A DNA stretch of 12,694 nt from contig JAJYZK010000042.1 of the NCBI GenBank assembly GCA_021799945.1, positions 1 to 12,694 on the forward strand, in the 5' to 3' direction. The DNA is from Acidobacteriota bacterium (lineage in GTDB: Bacteria; Acidobacteriota; Terriglobia; Terriglobales; Acidobacteriaceae). Shown here piece after piece: positions 1 to 6,436 of this stretch (the stretch's first letter is position 1; each line of letters starts with the position of its first letter). The position numbers were made by a program, and so were the translations under genes. The notes beneath the pieces were generated by a model. It saw nothing but the letters and a program-made list of their open reading frames with translations. It was not told the DNA's origin and did no database searches.

Positions 1-38
1 AAGCATCTTCCGGCGGCCTCCGGCCGGAGGAAGAGTGA
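1..38 (+). CDS. Possible 3' end of the gene upstream of secY (expected rplO, ribosomal protein L15)
   Basis: A frame open from base 3 ends in TGA at 36-38, giving a short tail that finishes ...LRPEEE. This stop overlaps the GTG at 35-37 in a GTGA arrangement, a classic start/stop overlap between coupled genes. In spc operons the gene before secY is normally rplO (L15). Only about a dozen codons are visible, they carry no diagnostic motif, and a second frame (from base 1, stop at 52-54) is also open. The identity therefore rests on gene order alone. Confidence 0.3.
   Translation, partial: ASSGGLRPEEE
17..30 (+). promoter_or_regulatory. Perfect 14-base palindrome containing the secY Shine-Dalgarno
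   Basis: CCTCCGGCCGGAGG at 17-30 is its own reverse complement, and its right half holds GGAGG (26-30), the only good ribosome binding site for secY. In addition CTTCC at 7-11 can pair with GGAAG at 29-33. The site would be sequestered when this RNA folds, so secY translation may depend on ribosomes arriving from the upstream gene. The palindrome is seen directly; the regulatory role is inference. Confidence 0.45.
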
Positions 39-1444
39 GTTTCCATATGTTTGAGAAGCTGGCCAACATCTTCCGCATTCCGGACCTGCGCAAGCGGGTG
101 CTCTTCACGCTGGGCATTCTCGCGGTCTACCGGATGGGCTCCCAGATTCCCACTCCGGGGGTGAATCTGCAGCTTCTGGCGCAGTTCTTCGACCAGCAGG
201 CGGGCAGCGCGCTGGGACTGGTGGACCTGTTCAGCGGGGGAAATCTGCGCCGGCTGACGATTTTCGCCCTGGGCATCATGCCCTACATCACGGCCTCCAT
301 CATTTTCCAGCTCCTGACCGTGGTCTACGAACCGCTGGCAAAGCTGCAAAAGGAGGGTGAGCTGGGGCGCCGCAAGATCACGCAGTGGACCCGATATGTG
401 ACGGTGGTGCTGGGGGCGGTGCAATCGCTGGCCATCGCGCTGACGCTGTCGCACGGTTCGGGGGGCGTGTCCTATGTGCTCAATCCGGGCGTCGGGTTCG
501 TCCTGATGACCATGGTGACGCTGACCACCGGGACGGCCTTCATCATGTGGCTGGGCGAACAGATCACCGATCGCGGCATCGGAAACGGAATGAGCCTGCT
601 GATCTTTGCCGGCATCGTGGTGGGAATCCCGCGCGGAATCCAGGATCTCATCGACAAGGCGCAGACCCAGGCCTGGGGAGCCTTCACCGTTCCGGCCCTG
701 GTGATTCTGGTGGTGGCGATGATCGCGGTGGTGACCTTCATCGTCTTTGTGGAGCGAAGCGAGCGCCGCATCCCGGTGCAGTACGCGAAACGAATCGTGG
801 GCCGGCGGCTGATGGGCGGCCAATCGACGCACCTGCCGTTGAAGGTGAACTCCGGCGGCGTAATGCCGGTGATCTTCGCCAGCTCGATCCTCTCCGCGCC
901 GCTGCTCTTCGCCAGCTCCAACTTTGTGCGCAACAGCTCCTTTTTCACCCGGGTCTTCGATGCGCTTCGGCCGGGAGAGCCGTGGTACGAGCTTCTGTAC
1001 ATGGCGGGGATCGTTTTTTTCGCCTACTTCTACATCTCGATCGTCTTCCGGCCCGACGACATCGCCGACAATATGCGGAAGTACGGAGGATTCATTCCCG
1101 GCATCCGGCCGGGACGCCGGACCTCGGACTTTGTCAACGACATCCTCACCCGCATCACCCTGGTGGGGGCCGTATATCTGATTATCATTTCCATCATTCC
1201 CCAACTTCTGATCAGCGGAATCCACCTGAACGATCTGTGGCTGGTGGGCGGATTCTTCGAGCGGCTGCCCACCTGGGTGACGCACGGTCTGAACGTCAAT
1301 TTCTGGTTCGGCGGGACCTCGCTGTTGATTGTGGTGGGGGTGGCGATGGACACCGTGAATCAGGTCGAGTCGCAGCTCATCATGCGGCACTATGACGGAT
1401 TTTCCAATCGCAGCGGCAGGGTGCGGGGAAGGCGGTCGTGGTAG
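35..1444 (+). CDS. secY: Preprotein translocase channel subunit SecY
   Basis: SecY is the channel-forming subunit of the SecYEG translocon in the inner membrane, passing unfolded preproteins from SecA or ribosomes. The 469-residue product has the family's ten hydrophobic segments. The N-terminal motif FRIPDLRKRVLF lies near residues 13-24, and the plug/TM2 region with SGGNLRRLTIFALGIMPYI is near 67-85. The cytoplasmic loop C4 has RRIPVQYAKR (244-253) and loop C5 has GIRPGRRT (356-363), the SecA/ribosome-binding loops. Length is slightly above the E. coli protein. The GTG at 35 has GGAGG four bases upstream and overlaps a stop. ATG 47 would begin MFEKLANIFR and fits the family N-terminus as well, so the start is not settled. 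The 3' end overlaps the longest adk frame. Confidence 0.97.
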   Translation: MSFHMFEKLANIFRIPDLRKRVLFTLGILAVYRMGSQIPTPGVNLQLLAQFFDQQAGSALGLVDLFSGGNLRRLTIFALGIMPYITASIIFQLLTVVYEPLAKLQKEGELGRRKITQWTRYVTVVLGAVQSLAIALTLSHGSGGVSYVLNPGVGFVLMTMVTLTTGTAFIMWLGEQITDRGIGNGMSLLIFAGIVVGIPRGIQDLIDKAQTQAWGAFTVPALVILVVAMIAVVTFIVFVERSERRIPVQYAKRIVGRRLMGGQSTHLPLKVNSGGVMPVIFASSILSAPLLFASSNFVRNSSFFTRVFDALRPGEPWYELLYMAGIVFFAYFYISIVFRPDDIADNMRKYGGFIPGIRPGRRTSDFVNDILTRITLVGAVYLIIISIIPQLLISGIHLNDLWLVGGFFERLPTWVTHGLNVNFWFGGTSLLIVVGVAMDTVNQVESQLIMRHYDGFSNRSGRVRGRRSW

Positions 1445-2202
1445 ACAGAGGGAAGTTCCTGGCGGCCGCGGAGAGGCCCGAAGAGCAGGCCGCCGCCGGA
1501 GTTCCAGCCGGCTCCGCGATGCCCGGACCGCTGCTGCTGATGGGAGCCCCCGGAGCGGGGAAGGGAACGCAAGCAAAAAAAATCATGGCGGTCTGGCGGA
1601 TGCCGCAGATCTGGACCGGGGGCATCCTTCGCGACAACCGGGCTCGCGGCACGGATCTGGGCCGGCAGGCCAAGCAGGTGATGGACGAGGGGAAGCTGGT
1701 TCCCGACGATCTGGTGAACCGTATGGTCGCCGAACGGCTGGCGGCCCCGGACGTGGCGCGGGGCTATATTCTGGACGGATATCCGCGAACCCTGGGCCAG
1801 GCTCGCTGGCTCGACGAGTTGCTGGCGGGCCAAGGCGCGCCCGGGGGCGCCCTGCCGGTGATTGCGGTGAGTCTGGCGGTGGGCTATAATCAATTGCTGC
1901 GCCGCGTTACGGGCCGGCGCATCTGTCCAACCTGCCAGCGCACTTACAACGTTTACCTCCAGCCGCCAAAGGCCGATACGGTGTGCGATGTGGATGGCGC
2001 GCTGCTGGCGCAGCGCGCAGACGATGCCGAGGAGGTCTTCCACGAGCGGATGAGGACCTATGAAATCCTTACGGCGCCGGTTCTGGAGCACTATCGTCAG
2101 TCGGGACGGTTGGTGGAAGTGAACGGCGACCGATCCGTGAGCGGCGTAAGCGCGGAGATCCTGCATGCGGTAGAAGAGCTGCGGCGGCAGCGGAATTCTT
2201 AA
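1438..2202 (+). CDS. adk: Adenylate kinase
   Basis: Adk catalyses ATP + AMP to 2 ADP in the cytoplasm. From GTG 1438 the product is 254 residues. The P-loop GAPGAGKGTQ is at 36-45, the LDGYPRT motif follows in the core, and RRVTGRR leads into the lid. The lid carries C-x2-C-x16-C-x2-D, the zinc-binding form known from Bacillus. The AMP-site motif normally read as STGD(M/L)LR is WTGGILR (59-65), so the usual Asp is Gly. Start choice is uncertain. GTG 1438 overlaps the secY stop and has AAGG five bases upstream, but it adds 27 low-complexity residues absent from the family. ATG 1519 matches the usual N-terminus but has no evident Shine-Dalgarno. Placement between secY and map is the standard bacterial order. 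Confidence 0.95.
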   Translation: MVDRGKFLAAAERPEEQAAAGVPAGSAMPGPLLLMGAPGAGKGTQAKKIMAVWRMPQIWTGGILRDNRARGTDLGRQAKQVMDEGKLVPDDLVNRMVAERLAAPDVARGYILDGYPRTLGQARWLDELLAGQGAPGGALPVIAVSLAVGYNQLLRRVTGRRICPTCQRTYNVYLQPPKADTVCDVDGALLAQRADDAEEVFHERMRTYEILTAPVLEHYRQSGRLVEVNGDRSVSGVSAEILHAVEELRRQRNS

Positions 2203-2247
2203 GCCGCGCGTGGAAGCCGGCGCGAGGAAAAGGGAAAAATTCGGCCG

Positions 2248-3000
2248 ATGGCCATCATGATCAGGACGCCGCGGGAGATCGAGAAGATGCGCCGGAGTGG
2301 CGCCGTGGTGCGGCAGGTTCTCGAGCACGTGCAGGCCGCGGTGAAACCCGGCGCGACCACCCTGGACCTGGAGCGCGCGGCGGAGAGAAAGATCGCGGAG
2401 CTGGGAGCGGCGCCGGCCTTCAAGGGATATCGCGGCTATCCCTGCGTCCTGTGCACCTCAATCAATGAGGAAGTGGTGCATGGAATTCCCTCCGCGGAGC
2501 GGGTTCTTCGTTCCGGAGACCTGGTCTCCATCGACTGCGGGGTGGTGATGGATGGCTATTATGGGGATTCCGCCGTCACCGTGGCGGTGGGCGATACGGT
2601 CGCCCCTGGAGCGCAGAGATTGATGGACGTAACCCGGGCCTCGCTGGAGCGCGCGATTGCGGTGGTGCGGGCCGGAGCCACGCTGGGCGACATCGGGGCG
2701 GCGGTGCAGGAAGTGGTCGAAGCGGATGGATTCAGCGTGGTGCGGGACTTTGTGGGGCATGGGATCGGCACCCGCATGCACGAGGAGCCGCAGGTTCCCA
2801 ATTACGGACAGCGCGGAGCCGGGGCCAAACTTCGAATCGGGATGGTGCTGGCGATCGAGCCGATGGTCAATGCCGGCAAGCCGGAGGTTCAGGTCTTGCA
2901 TGATGGCTGGACGGCGGTGACCCAGGATGGGAGCCTGAGCGCTCATTTCGAGCATACGGTCGCGGTGACCGACGAGGGCGTCGCAATCTTGACGCAATAG
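2248..3000 (+). CDS. map: Type I methionine aminopeptidase
   Basis: This enzyme removes the initiator Met from nascent proteins with small second residues and acts on deformylated chains at the ribosome. The 250-residue length is typical of bacterial MetAP-I without extensions. All five metal ligands of the pita-bread fold are present: Asp96 (in SIDCGV), Asp107 (GYYGDSA), His171 (GHGIG), Glu204 (IEPM) and Glu235 (HFEHT). The substrate-site His78 (VVHGIP) is also there. ATG 2248 is used; ATG 2257 three codons later is an alternative. Purine-rich AGGGA sits at 2231-2235. The gene lies 45 bases after adk and 51 before infA, as in many spc operons. Confidence 0.97.
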   Translation: MAIMIRTPREIEKMRRSGAVVRQVLEHVQAAVKPGATTLDLERAAERKIAELGAAPAFKGYRGYPCVLCTSINEEVVHGIPSAERVLRSGDLVSIDCGVVMDGYYGDSAVTVAVGDTVAPGAQRLMDVTRASLERAIAVVRAGATLGDIGAAVQEVVEADGFSVVRDFVGHGIGTRMHEEPQVPNYGQRGAGAKLRIGMVLAIEPMVNAGKPEVQVLHDGWTAVTQDGSLSAHFEHTVAVTDEGVAILTQ

Positions 3001-3051
3001 GGATGGTTTCGGGAAGCGGGCGGCGGCGCGCACGCGGAAACGGGATAGGGA

Positions 3052-3270
3052 TTGTCGAAGGAAGATGCGATTGAGGTTATGGCGACGGTGGTTGAGACGT
3101 TGCCCAATGCGATGTTCAAGGTGGAGCTGGAGAACAAGCACCAGGTGCTGGCTCACGTCTCCGGGCGCATGCGCAAGAACTTCATCCGCATTCTTCCCGG
3201 CGATCGGGTGGCGGTGGAGTTGAGCCCGTACGATCTTACCCGCGGACGCATCGTTTACCGGTACAAGTAG
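3052..3270 (+). CDS. infA: Translation initiation factor IF-1
   Basis: IF-1 binds the 30S A site and works with IF-2 and IF-3 during initiation. The 72-residue product is a single OB-fold S1-like domain of exactly the usual length, with the conserved blocks VETLPNAMF, HVSGRMRKNFIRI and ELSPYDLTRGRI. The start must be TTG at 3052: the next in-frame ATG (3079) would remove the conserved SKEDAIE segment that begins IF-1 proteins. GGGA at 3042-3045 is the likely ribosome binding site, about six bases upstream. The UUG start on such a core factor may limit its translation. Confidence 0.96.
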   Translation: MSKEDAIEVMATVVETLPNAMFKVELENKHQVLAHVSGRMRKNFIRILPGDRVAVELSPYDLTRGRIVYRYK

Positions 3271-3336
3271 ACTCCCGGCCGGCGGCGTTCGGTCTGGGGC
3301 GTGGACGTGGATCTTGAAGGATAGGAGCGGCGGGCG

Positions 3337-3450
3337 ATGAAGGTTCGGGCGTCGGTAAAAAAGATTTGCGACAAATGCAAGGTGATCCACCGCCGCGGAG
3401 TCGTGCGGGTCATCTGCGAGAACGCCAAGCACAAGCAGCGGCAGGGATGA
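3337..3450 (+). CDS. rpmJ: 50S ribosomal protein L36
   Basis: A small gene encoding 37 residues, beginning MKVRASVKKICDKCK and ending KHKQRQG. It has the complete zinc ribbon of the L36 family, Cys11, Cys14, Cys27 and His32, so it is the zinc-binding (C+) form. AGGAG at 3323-3327 lies nine bases before the ATG. Its place between infA and rpsM is the standard order. L36 binds 23S rRNA in the large subunit. Confidence 0.96.
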   Translation: MKVRASVKKICDKCKVIHRRGVVRVICENAKHKQRQG

Positions 3451-3570
3451 CAGCGCGCGGCGGAGTGTGATTCGCATTTTCCGTCGGCGACCGCGGGATC
3501 GGCGTGAAGGGCGGGAGCCGCGGGCGCGGACCGGAAGTGGAACTGTTGTAAGGGTTGGAAAGGATCAGGC

Positions 3571-3957
3571 ATGGCACGGATTGCAGGCGTCGATCTGCCG
3601 CGACAGAAGCAGGCGCGGATCGCGCTGACGTACATTTTCGGCATAGGGCAGCCGCGCGCGCGGAGCATATTGGCGGCGGCGAATGTGGATCTTTTCAAGA
3701 AGGTTCAGGATCTGGGCGAAGATGAGGTGAACCGGATCCGCCAGGTGATCGAGAATCAAGGCGATGTGGAAGGCGACCTGCGGAAAGACGTCTCCATGCA
3801 CATCAAGCGGTTGATCGACATCCAGTCCTACCGGGGCCTTCGTCACCGCAGAAACCTGCCCGTTCGCGGGCAGCGCACGCACACGAATGCGCGCACCCGC
3901 AAGGGGCCGCGCAAGGGCACCATTGCAGGCAAGAAGAAAGCGACGGCGAAGACCTAA
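3571..3957 (+). CDS. rpsM: 30S ribosomal protein S13
   Basis: S13 sits in the head of the small subunit and contacts the P-site tRNA and the large subunit. The 128-residue product starts MARIAGVDLPRQKQ, has the helix-two-turn-helix segment LTYIFGIGQPRAR (about 19-31) and the basic C-terminal tail with RGLRHRRNLPVRGQRT and NARTRKGPRK. Length is normal for the family. AGGA at 3561-3564 is six bases before ATG. Its TAA stop abuts the rpsK ATG with no base between. A 120-base spacer precedes it; in E. coli the S4-binding regulatory site lies in the equivalent place, but I could not identify a matching pseudoknot here. Confidence 0.97.
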   Translation: MARIAGVDLPRQKQARIALTYIFGIGQPRARSILAAANVDLFKKVQDLGEDEVNRIRQVIENQGDVEGDLRKDVSMHIKRLIDIQSYRGLRHRRNLPVRGQRTHTNARTRKGPRKGTIAGKKKATAKT

Positions 3958-4377
3958 ATGGCGAAACAGCAGCAGGCGGCGGCTGGAAAGTCCGCCAAAA
4001 ACAAGAAATTCAAGAAGCGCGAGCGGAAGAACGTTCCCTTCGGCCTGGTCTATGTGCAGGCGTCTTTCAACAACACCATCGTGACCATTACCGACGGCCA
4101 GGGGAACACGCTGTCCTGGAAAAGTTCTGGCTCGCTGGGATTTCGCGGATCGCGCAAGGGAACGCCCTTCGCCGCGCAGCAGGCGGCGGTGAACGCCGCC
4201 AATCAGGCGCGGGATCACGGTCTGCGGTCGGTGGACGTGCGGGTGAGCGGTCCGGGATCGGGGCGGGAGTCGGCGGTGCGCGCGCTTGCTGCCGCCGGGC
4301 TCGAAGTGCGCTCGATCCGGGATGTTACGCCGATTCCGCACAACGGCTGCCGCCCGCCGAAGCGGCGTCGCGTTTAG
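3958..4377 (+). CDS. rpsK: 30S ribosomal protein S11
   Basis: S11 forms part of the 30S platform near the mRNA exit. The 139-residue product has a lysine-rich N-terminal tail of about 24 residues, then the conserved core: VYVQASFNNTIVTITD (about 31-46), GFRGSRKGTPFAAQ, and the C-terminal IPHNGCRPPKRRRV. The start codon directly follows the rpsM stop (TAAATG), so the ribosome site lies within the rpsM end (purine-rich AAGAAGAAAG around 3931-3940) and translation is probably coupled. Confidence 0.97.
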   Translation: MAKQQQAAAGKSAKNKKFKKRERKNVPFGLVYVQASFNNTIVTITDGQGNTLSWKSSGSLGFRGSRKGTPFAAQQAAVNAANQARDHGLRSVDVRVSGPGSGRESAVRALAAAGLEVRSIRDVTPIPHNGCRPPKRRRV

Positions 4378-4383
4378 GGTCCG

Positions 4384-4401
4384 CGCCGGCGGGCGCCGGC
4401 G
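4384..4401 (+). repeat. Paired self-complementary octamers after rpsK
   Basis: CGCCGGCG occurs at 4384-4391 and again at 4394-4401, two bases apart. Each octamer is its own palindrome, so the two copies can pair as an 8-bp hairpin just past the rpsK stop (4375-4377). No T-run follows, so it is not an intrinsic terminator; it could protect or pause the upstream message. Function is inference. Confidence 0.4.
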
Positions 4402-4402
4402 T

Positions 4403-4432
4403 GGATTGCGGTCTCTGGGATTGCGGTCTTTG
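4403..4432 (+). repeat. 15-bp tandem duplication in the rpsK-rpsD spacer
   Basis: GGATTGCGGTCTCTG (4403-4417) is followed at once by GGATTGCGGTCTTTG (4418-4432), two 15-base copies differing at one position. They lie in the 146-base noncoding spacer between rpsK and rpsD. Nothing shows a function; replication slippage is the simplest origin. Confidence 0.8.
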
Positions 4433-4523
4433 GTGCACAGGGATGGAGGACCGGGAGGAAGGGCGGCCGCATCTGGCGGCGCCTGTAAACCGGTCGACCT
4501 CCGATTTATAAGGAGAGAAGAAA

Positions 4524-5153
4524 GTGGCGCGTTATACAGGACCCGTCTGCCGTCTTTGCCGACGTGAAGGCTCTAAGCTGTTCCTCAAAGGGCCGAAGTG
4601 CTTCACCGACAAATGCCCGATCGAGAAGCGGAACTTCGCGCCCGGCCAGCACGGCCGGGACCGCAAGGCCAAAATCGTGGGCTACGGTCTCCAGCTGCGC
4701 GAGAAGCAGAAGGCCAAGCGGATGTATTTCACGCTGGAGAGCCAGTTCCGGGCATACTACGAGAAGGCCTCCCGGGCTCCGGGAGTGACCGGCGAACTCC
4801 TCCTGCAGCAGTTGGAGCGCCGCCTGGATAACGTGACCTTCCGCATCGGATTCGCCATCTCCCGTCGCCAGGCCCGGCAGATCGTCCGCCACGGGCATGT
4901 GGAGGTGAATGGCCGGAAAGTGAATATCCCCTCCTATCAGGTGGGCGTTGGAGACCAGATCAAAATCCGCGCCGGCAGCGCGGAGATGGGAATTGTTCAG
5001 GGCGCAGGGGAATTCGCCGGCCACCAGCCGCCTCTGCGCTGGTTGGAGGTGGACCGCGCCAATCTCGTCGGCAAAGTGCTGGCGCTGCCCAAACGCGAAG
5101 ACATCAACGTCCCGGTCAACGAGCAGTTGATCGTCGAGCTGTACAGCAAGTAG
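4524..5153 (+). CDS. rpsD: 30S ribosomal protein S4, zinc-binding form
   Basis: S4 is a primary 16S rRNA binder that nucleates 30S assembly; in several bacteria it also represses its own operon. The 209-residue product starts MARYTGPVCRLCRREG. It has four cysteines (Cys9, Cys12, Cys26, Cys31) in the zinc-finger arrangement seen in Thermus S4. The S4 RNA-binding domain follows near 100-160 (RRLDNVTFRIGFAISRRQAR, then VRHGHVEVNGRKV). The start is GTG, fixed by AAGGAGAG at 4510-4517 eight bases upstream and by the family N-terminus. It follows rpsK by a 146-base spacer. Confidence 0.97.
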   Translation: MARYTGPVCRLCRREGSKLFLKGPKCFTDKCPIEKRNFAPGQHGRDRKAKIVGYGLQLREKQKAKRMYFTLESQFRAYYEKASRAPGVTGELLLQQLERRLDNVTFRIGFAISRRQARQIVRHGHVEVNGRKVNIPSYQVGVGDQIKIRAGSAEMGIVQGAGEFAGHQPPLRWLEVDRANLVGKVLALPKREDINVPVNEQLIVELYSK

Positions 5154-5160
5154 GCGACTG

Positions 5161-5203
5161 GGGCCGCCGCCCAAATTCGGCGGCCCAAAAGCGCCGCCGA
5201 ATT
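5161..5203 (+). promoter_or_regulatory. Two mutually exclusive perfect hairpins upstream of rpoA
   Basis: Hairpin A pairs 5161-5169 (GGGCCGCCG) with 5178-5186 (CGGCGGCCC), a 9-bp perfect stem with an 8-base loop. Hairpin B pairs 5174-5184 (AATTCGGCGGC) with 5193-5203 (GCCGCCGAATT), an 11-bp perfect stem with an 8-base loop. They share 5178-5184, so only one can form at a time, the 1:2 versus 2:3 pattern of attenuators and RNA switches. Neither is followed by a T-run, so a simple intrinsic terminator is unlikely. The pair begins 8 bases after the rpsD stop. Geometry is seen; a regulatory role is inference. Confidence 0.55.
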
Positions 5204-5260
5204 CAACGTCAGGAGAAGAGAGCGCGGCCGTTGCAAAATGCATCGCGACGCTCGCCGCGC

Positions 5261-5269
5261 AGGAGAGGA
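5261..5269 (+). promoter_or_regulatory. Shine-Dalgarno that fixes the rpoA start
   Basis: AGGAGAGGA lies nine bases before ATG 5279. A longer in-frame reading from TTG 5231 would put this site inside the coding region and add 16 residues not seen in RpoA proteins, so the ATG is preferred. Confidence 0.75.
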
Positions 5270-5278
5270 AATCGAGCC

Positions 5279-6379
5279 ATGCTGTGGAGAGGGTTTCAGA
5301 AGCCGAAGCGTCTTGCCGTGGAAACGGAAACGCTTACCGAGAAGTATGGAAAGTTCAGCGCGCAGCCCTTCGAACGGGGCTTCGGCACCACCATTGGGAA
5401 TGCGCTCCGCCGCACGCTGCTGTCCTCGATTGAAGGCGCCGCTGTCACCGCGGTGAAGATTGAAGGCGTCCTGCACGAGTTTCAATCCCTCACCGGAGTG
5501 GTGGAGGACGCCACCGACATCATCCTGAATCTCAAGCAGATTCCCTTCAAGCTCAACGGCGAAGGTCCCAAGGCGCTGTATATTCGCGCCGATCAGCCGG
5601 GCATTGTCACCTCCGGCATGATCGATGCCGATGGAGACGTGGAGGTTCTGGATAAGGAAGTGTATATCGCCACGGTGAGCGAGGGCGGCAAGCTGGAAAT
5701 GGAGATGCGCCTGAAAACCGGCCGCGGCTATGTCTCCGCCGATAAGAACTTCGATGGCGACCTCGGCCTCGGCTTCATTCCCGTCGACTCCGTTCACTCG
5801 CCCGTGCGCAAGGTAAGCTATGCCGTCGATGCGGCCCGCCTTGGCCAGATTACCGACTACGACAAGCTGACGCTGGAAGTGTGGACCAACGGCTCGGTGC
5901 TGCCGGCGGACGCCATCGGGCTGGCCGCCAAACTGCTGAAGGATCACATGAGCATCTTCATCAACTTCGAGGAAGAAATCGAAGCGGAAAACGCCACCGA
6001 TGAAGGACGCATGCAGTTGCGCAATGAAAATCTCAACCGCTCGGTAGAGGAGTTGGAGTTGAGCGTGCGCAGCTACAACTGCCTGAAAAACGCCAACATT
6101 CAGACCATCGGCGAGCTGGTGCAGAAGACCGAGCCGGAGATGCTGAAGACCAAGAACTTCGGCCGCAAGTCGTTGAACGAGATCAAAGAAATTCTGGCCC
6201 AGATGGGCCTGTCGCTGGGGATGAAGATCGACGAGCACGGAAATGCGGTGCCCGGGCCGACCAGCGTGCTGCCGGCCGCGACCCTGGCTGCAAGCTACGG
6301 CCGTTTCGACGACGAGGACGACGAAGACGATCTGGAAGGCCTGGATGCGCCGTTGCAATCCGAGCCGGAGAACTTCTAA
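5279..6379 (+). CDS. rpoA: DNA-directed RNA polymerase subunit alpha
   Basis: Alpha dimerises to scaffold beta and beta' and contacts UP elements and activators through its C-terminal domain. From ATG 5279 the product is 366 residues, starting MLWRGFQKPKR. The N-terminal dimerisation domain (about 1-235) includes FGTTIGNALRRTLLSS and VSYAVDAARLGQITDYDKL. The C-terminal domain starts near 253 (NRSVEELELSVRS), with Arg264 and Asn267 at the positions of the E. coli DNA-contact residues R265 and N268. It ends at LSLGMKID (about 311-318). A further ~48 residues follow, including an acidic run (344-353), beyond the end of typical alpha subunits. The upstream spacer carries two alternative hairpins. 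Confidence 0.97.
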   Translation: MLWRGFQKPKRLAVETETLTEKYGKFSAQPFERGFGTTIGNALRRTLLSSIEGAAVTAVKIEGVLHEFQSLTGVVEDATDIILNLKQIPFKLNGEGPKALYIRADQPGIVTSGMIDADGDVEVLDKEVYIATVSEGGKLEMEMRLKTGRGYVSADKNFDGDLGLGFIPVDSVHSPVRKVSYAVDAARLGQITDYDKLTLEVWTNGSVLPADAIGLAAKLLKDHMSIFINFEEEIEAENATDEGRMQLRNENLNRSVEELELSVRSYNCLKNANIQTIGELVQKTEPEMLKTKNFGRKSLNEIKEILAQMGLSLGMKIDEHGNAVPGPTSVLPAATLAASYGRFDDEDDEDDLEGLDAPLQSEPENF

Positions 6380-6394
6380 GCCGCCGGGCCGCTC

Positions 6395-6431
6395 TCCCGC
6401 GCAGGCCGCAGCGGTTGCGCCATGCGCGGGA
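6395..6431 (+). promoter_or_regulatory. Long hairpin just after rpoA
   Basis: CCCGCGCA (6396-6403) pairs with TGCGCGGG (6423-6430), extended outward by T6395-A6431. It continues inward by GG/CC and CGCA (6407-6410)/TGCG (6416-6419), with single-base bulges at C6406 and A6422 and the loop GCGGT. About 15 pairs in all, beginning 16 bases after the rpoA stop. No T-run follows. It may stabilise or mark a processing point between rpoA and rplQ messages, which is inference. Confidence 0.5.
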
Positions 6432-6436
6432 AGGTT

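Noticed and set aside
3451..3570. S4-type autoregulatory pseudoknot before rpsM
   Set aside because: The spacer has CCGCGG palindromes, but I could not draw the nested pairing of the known E. coli structure.
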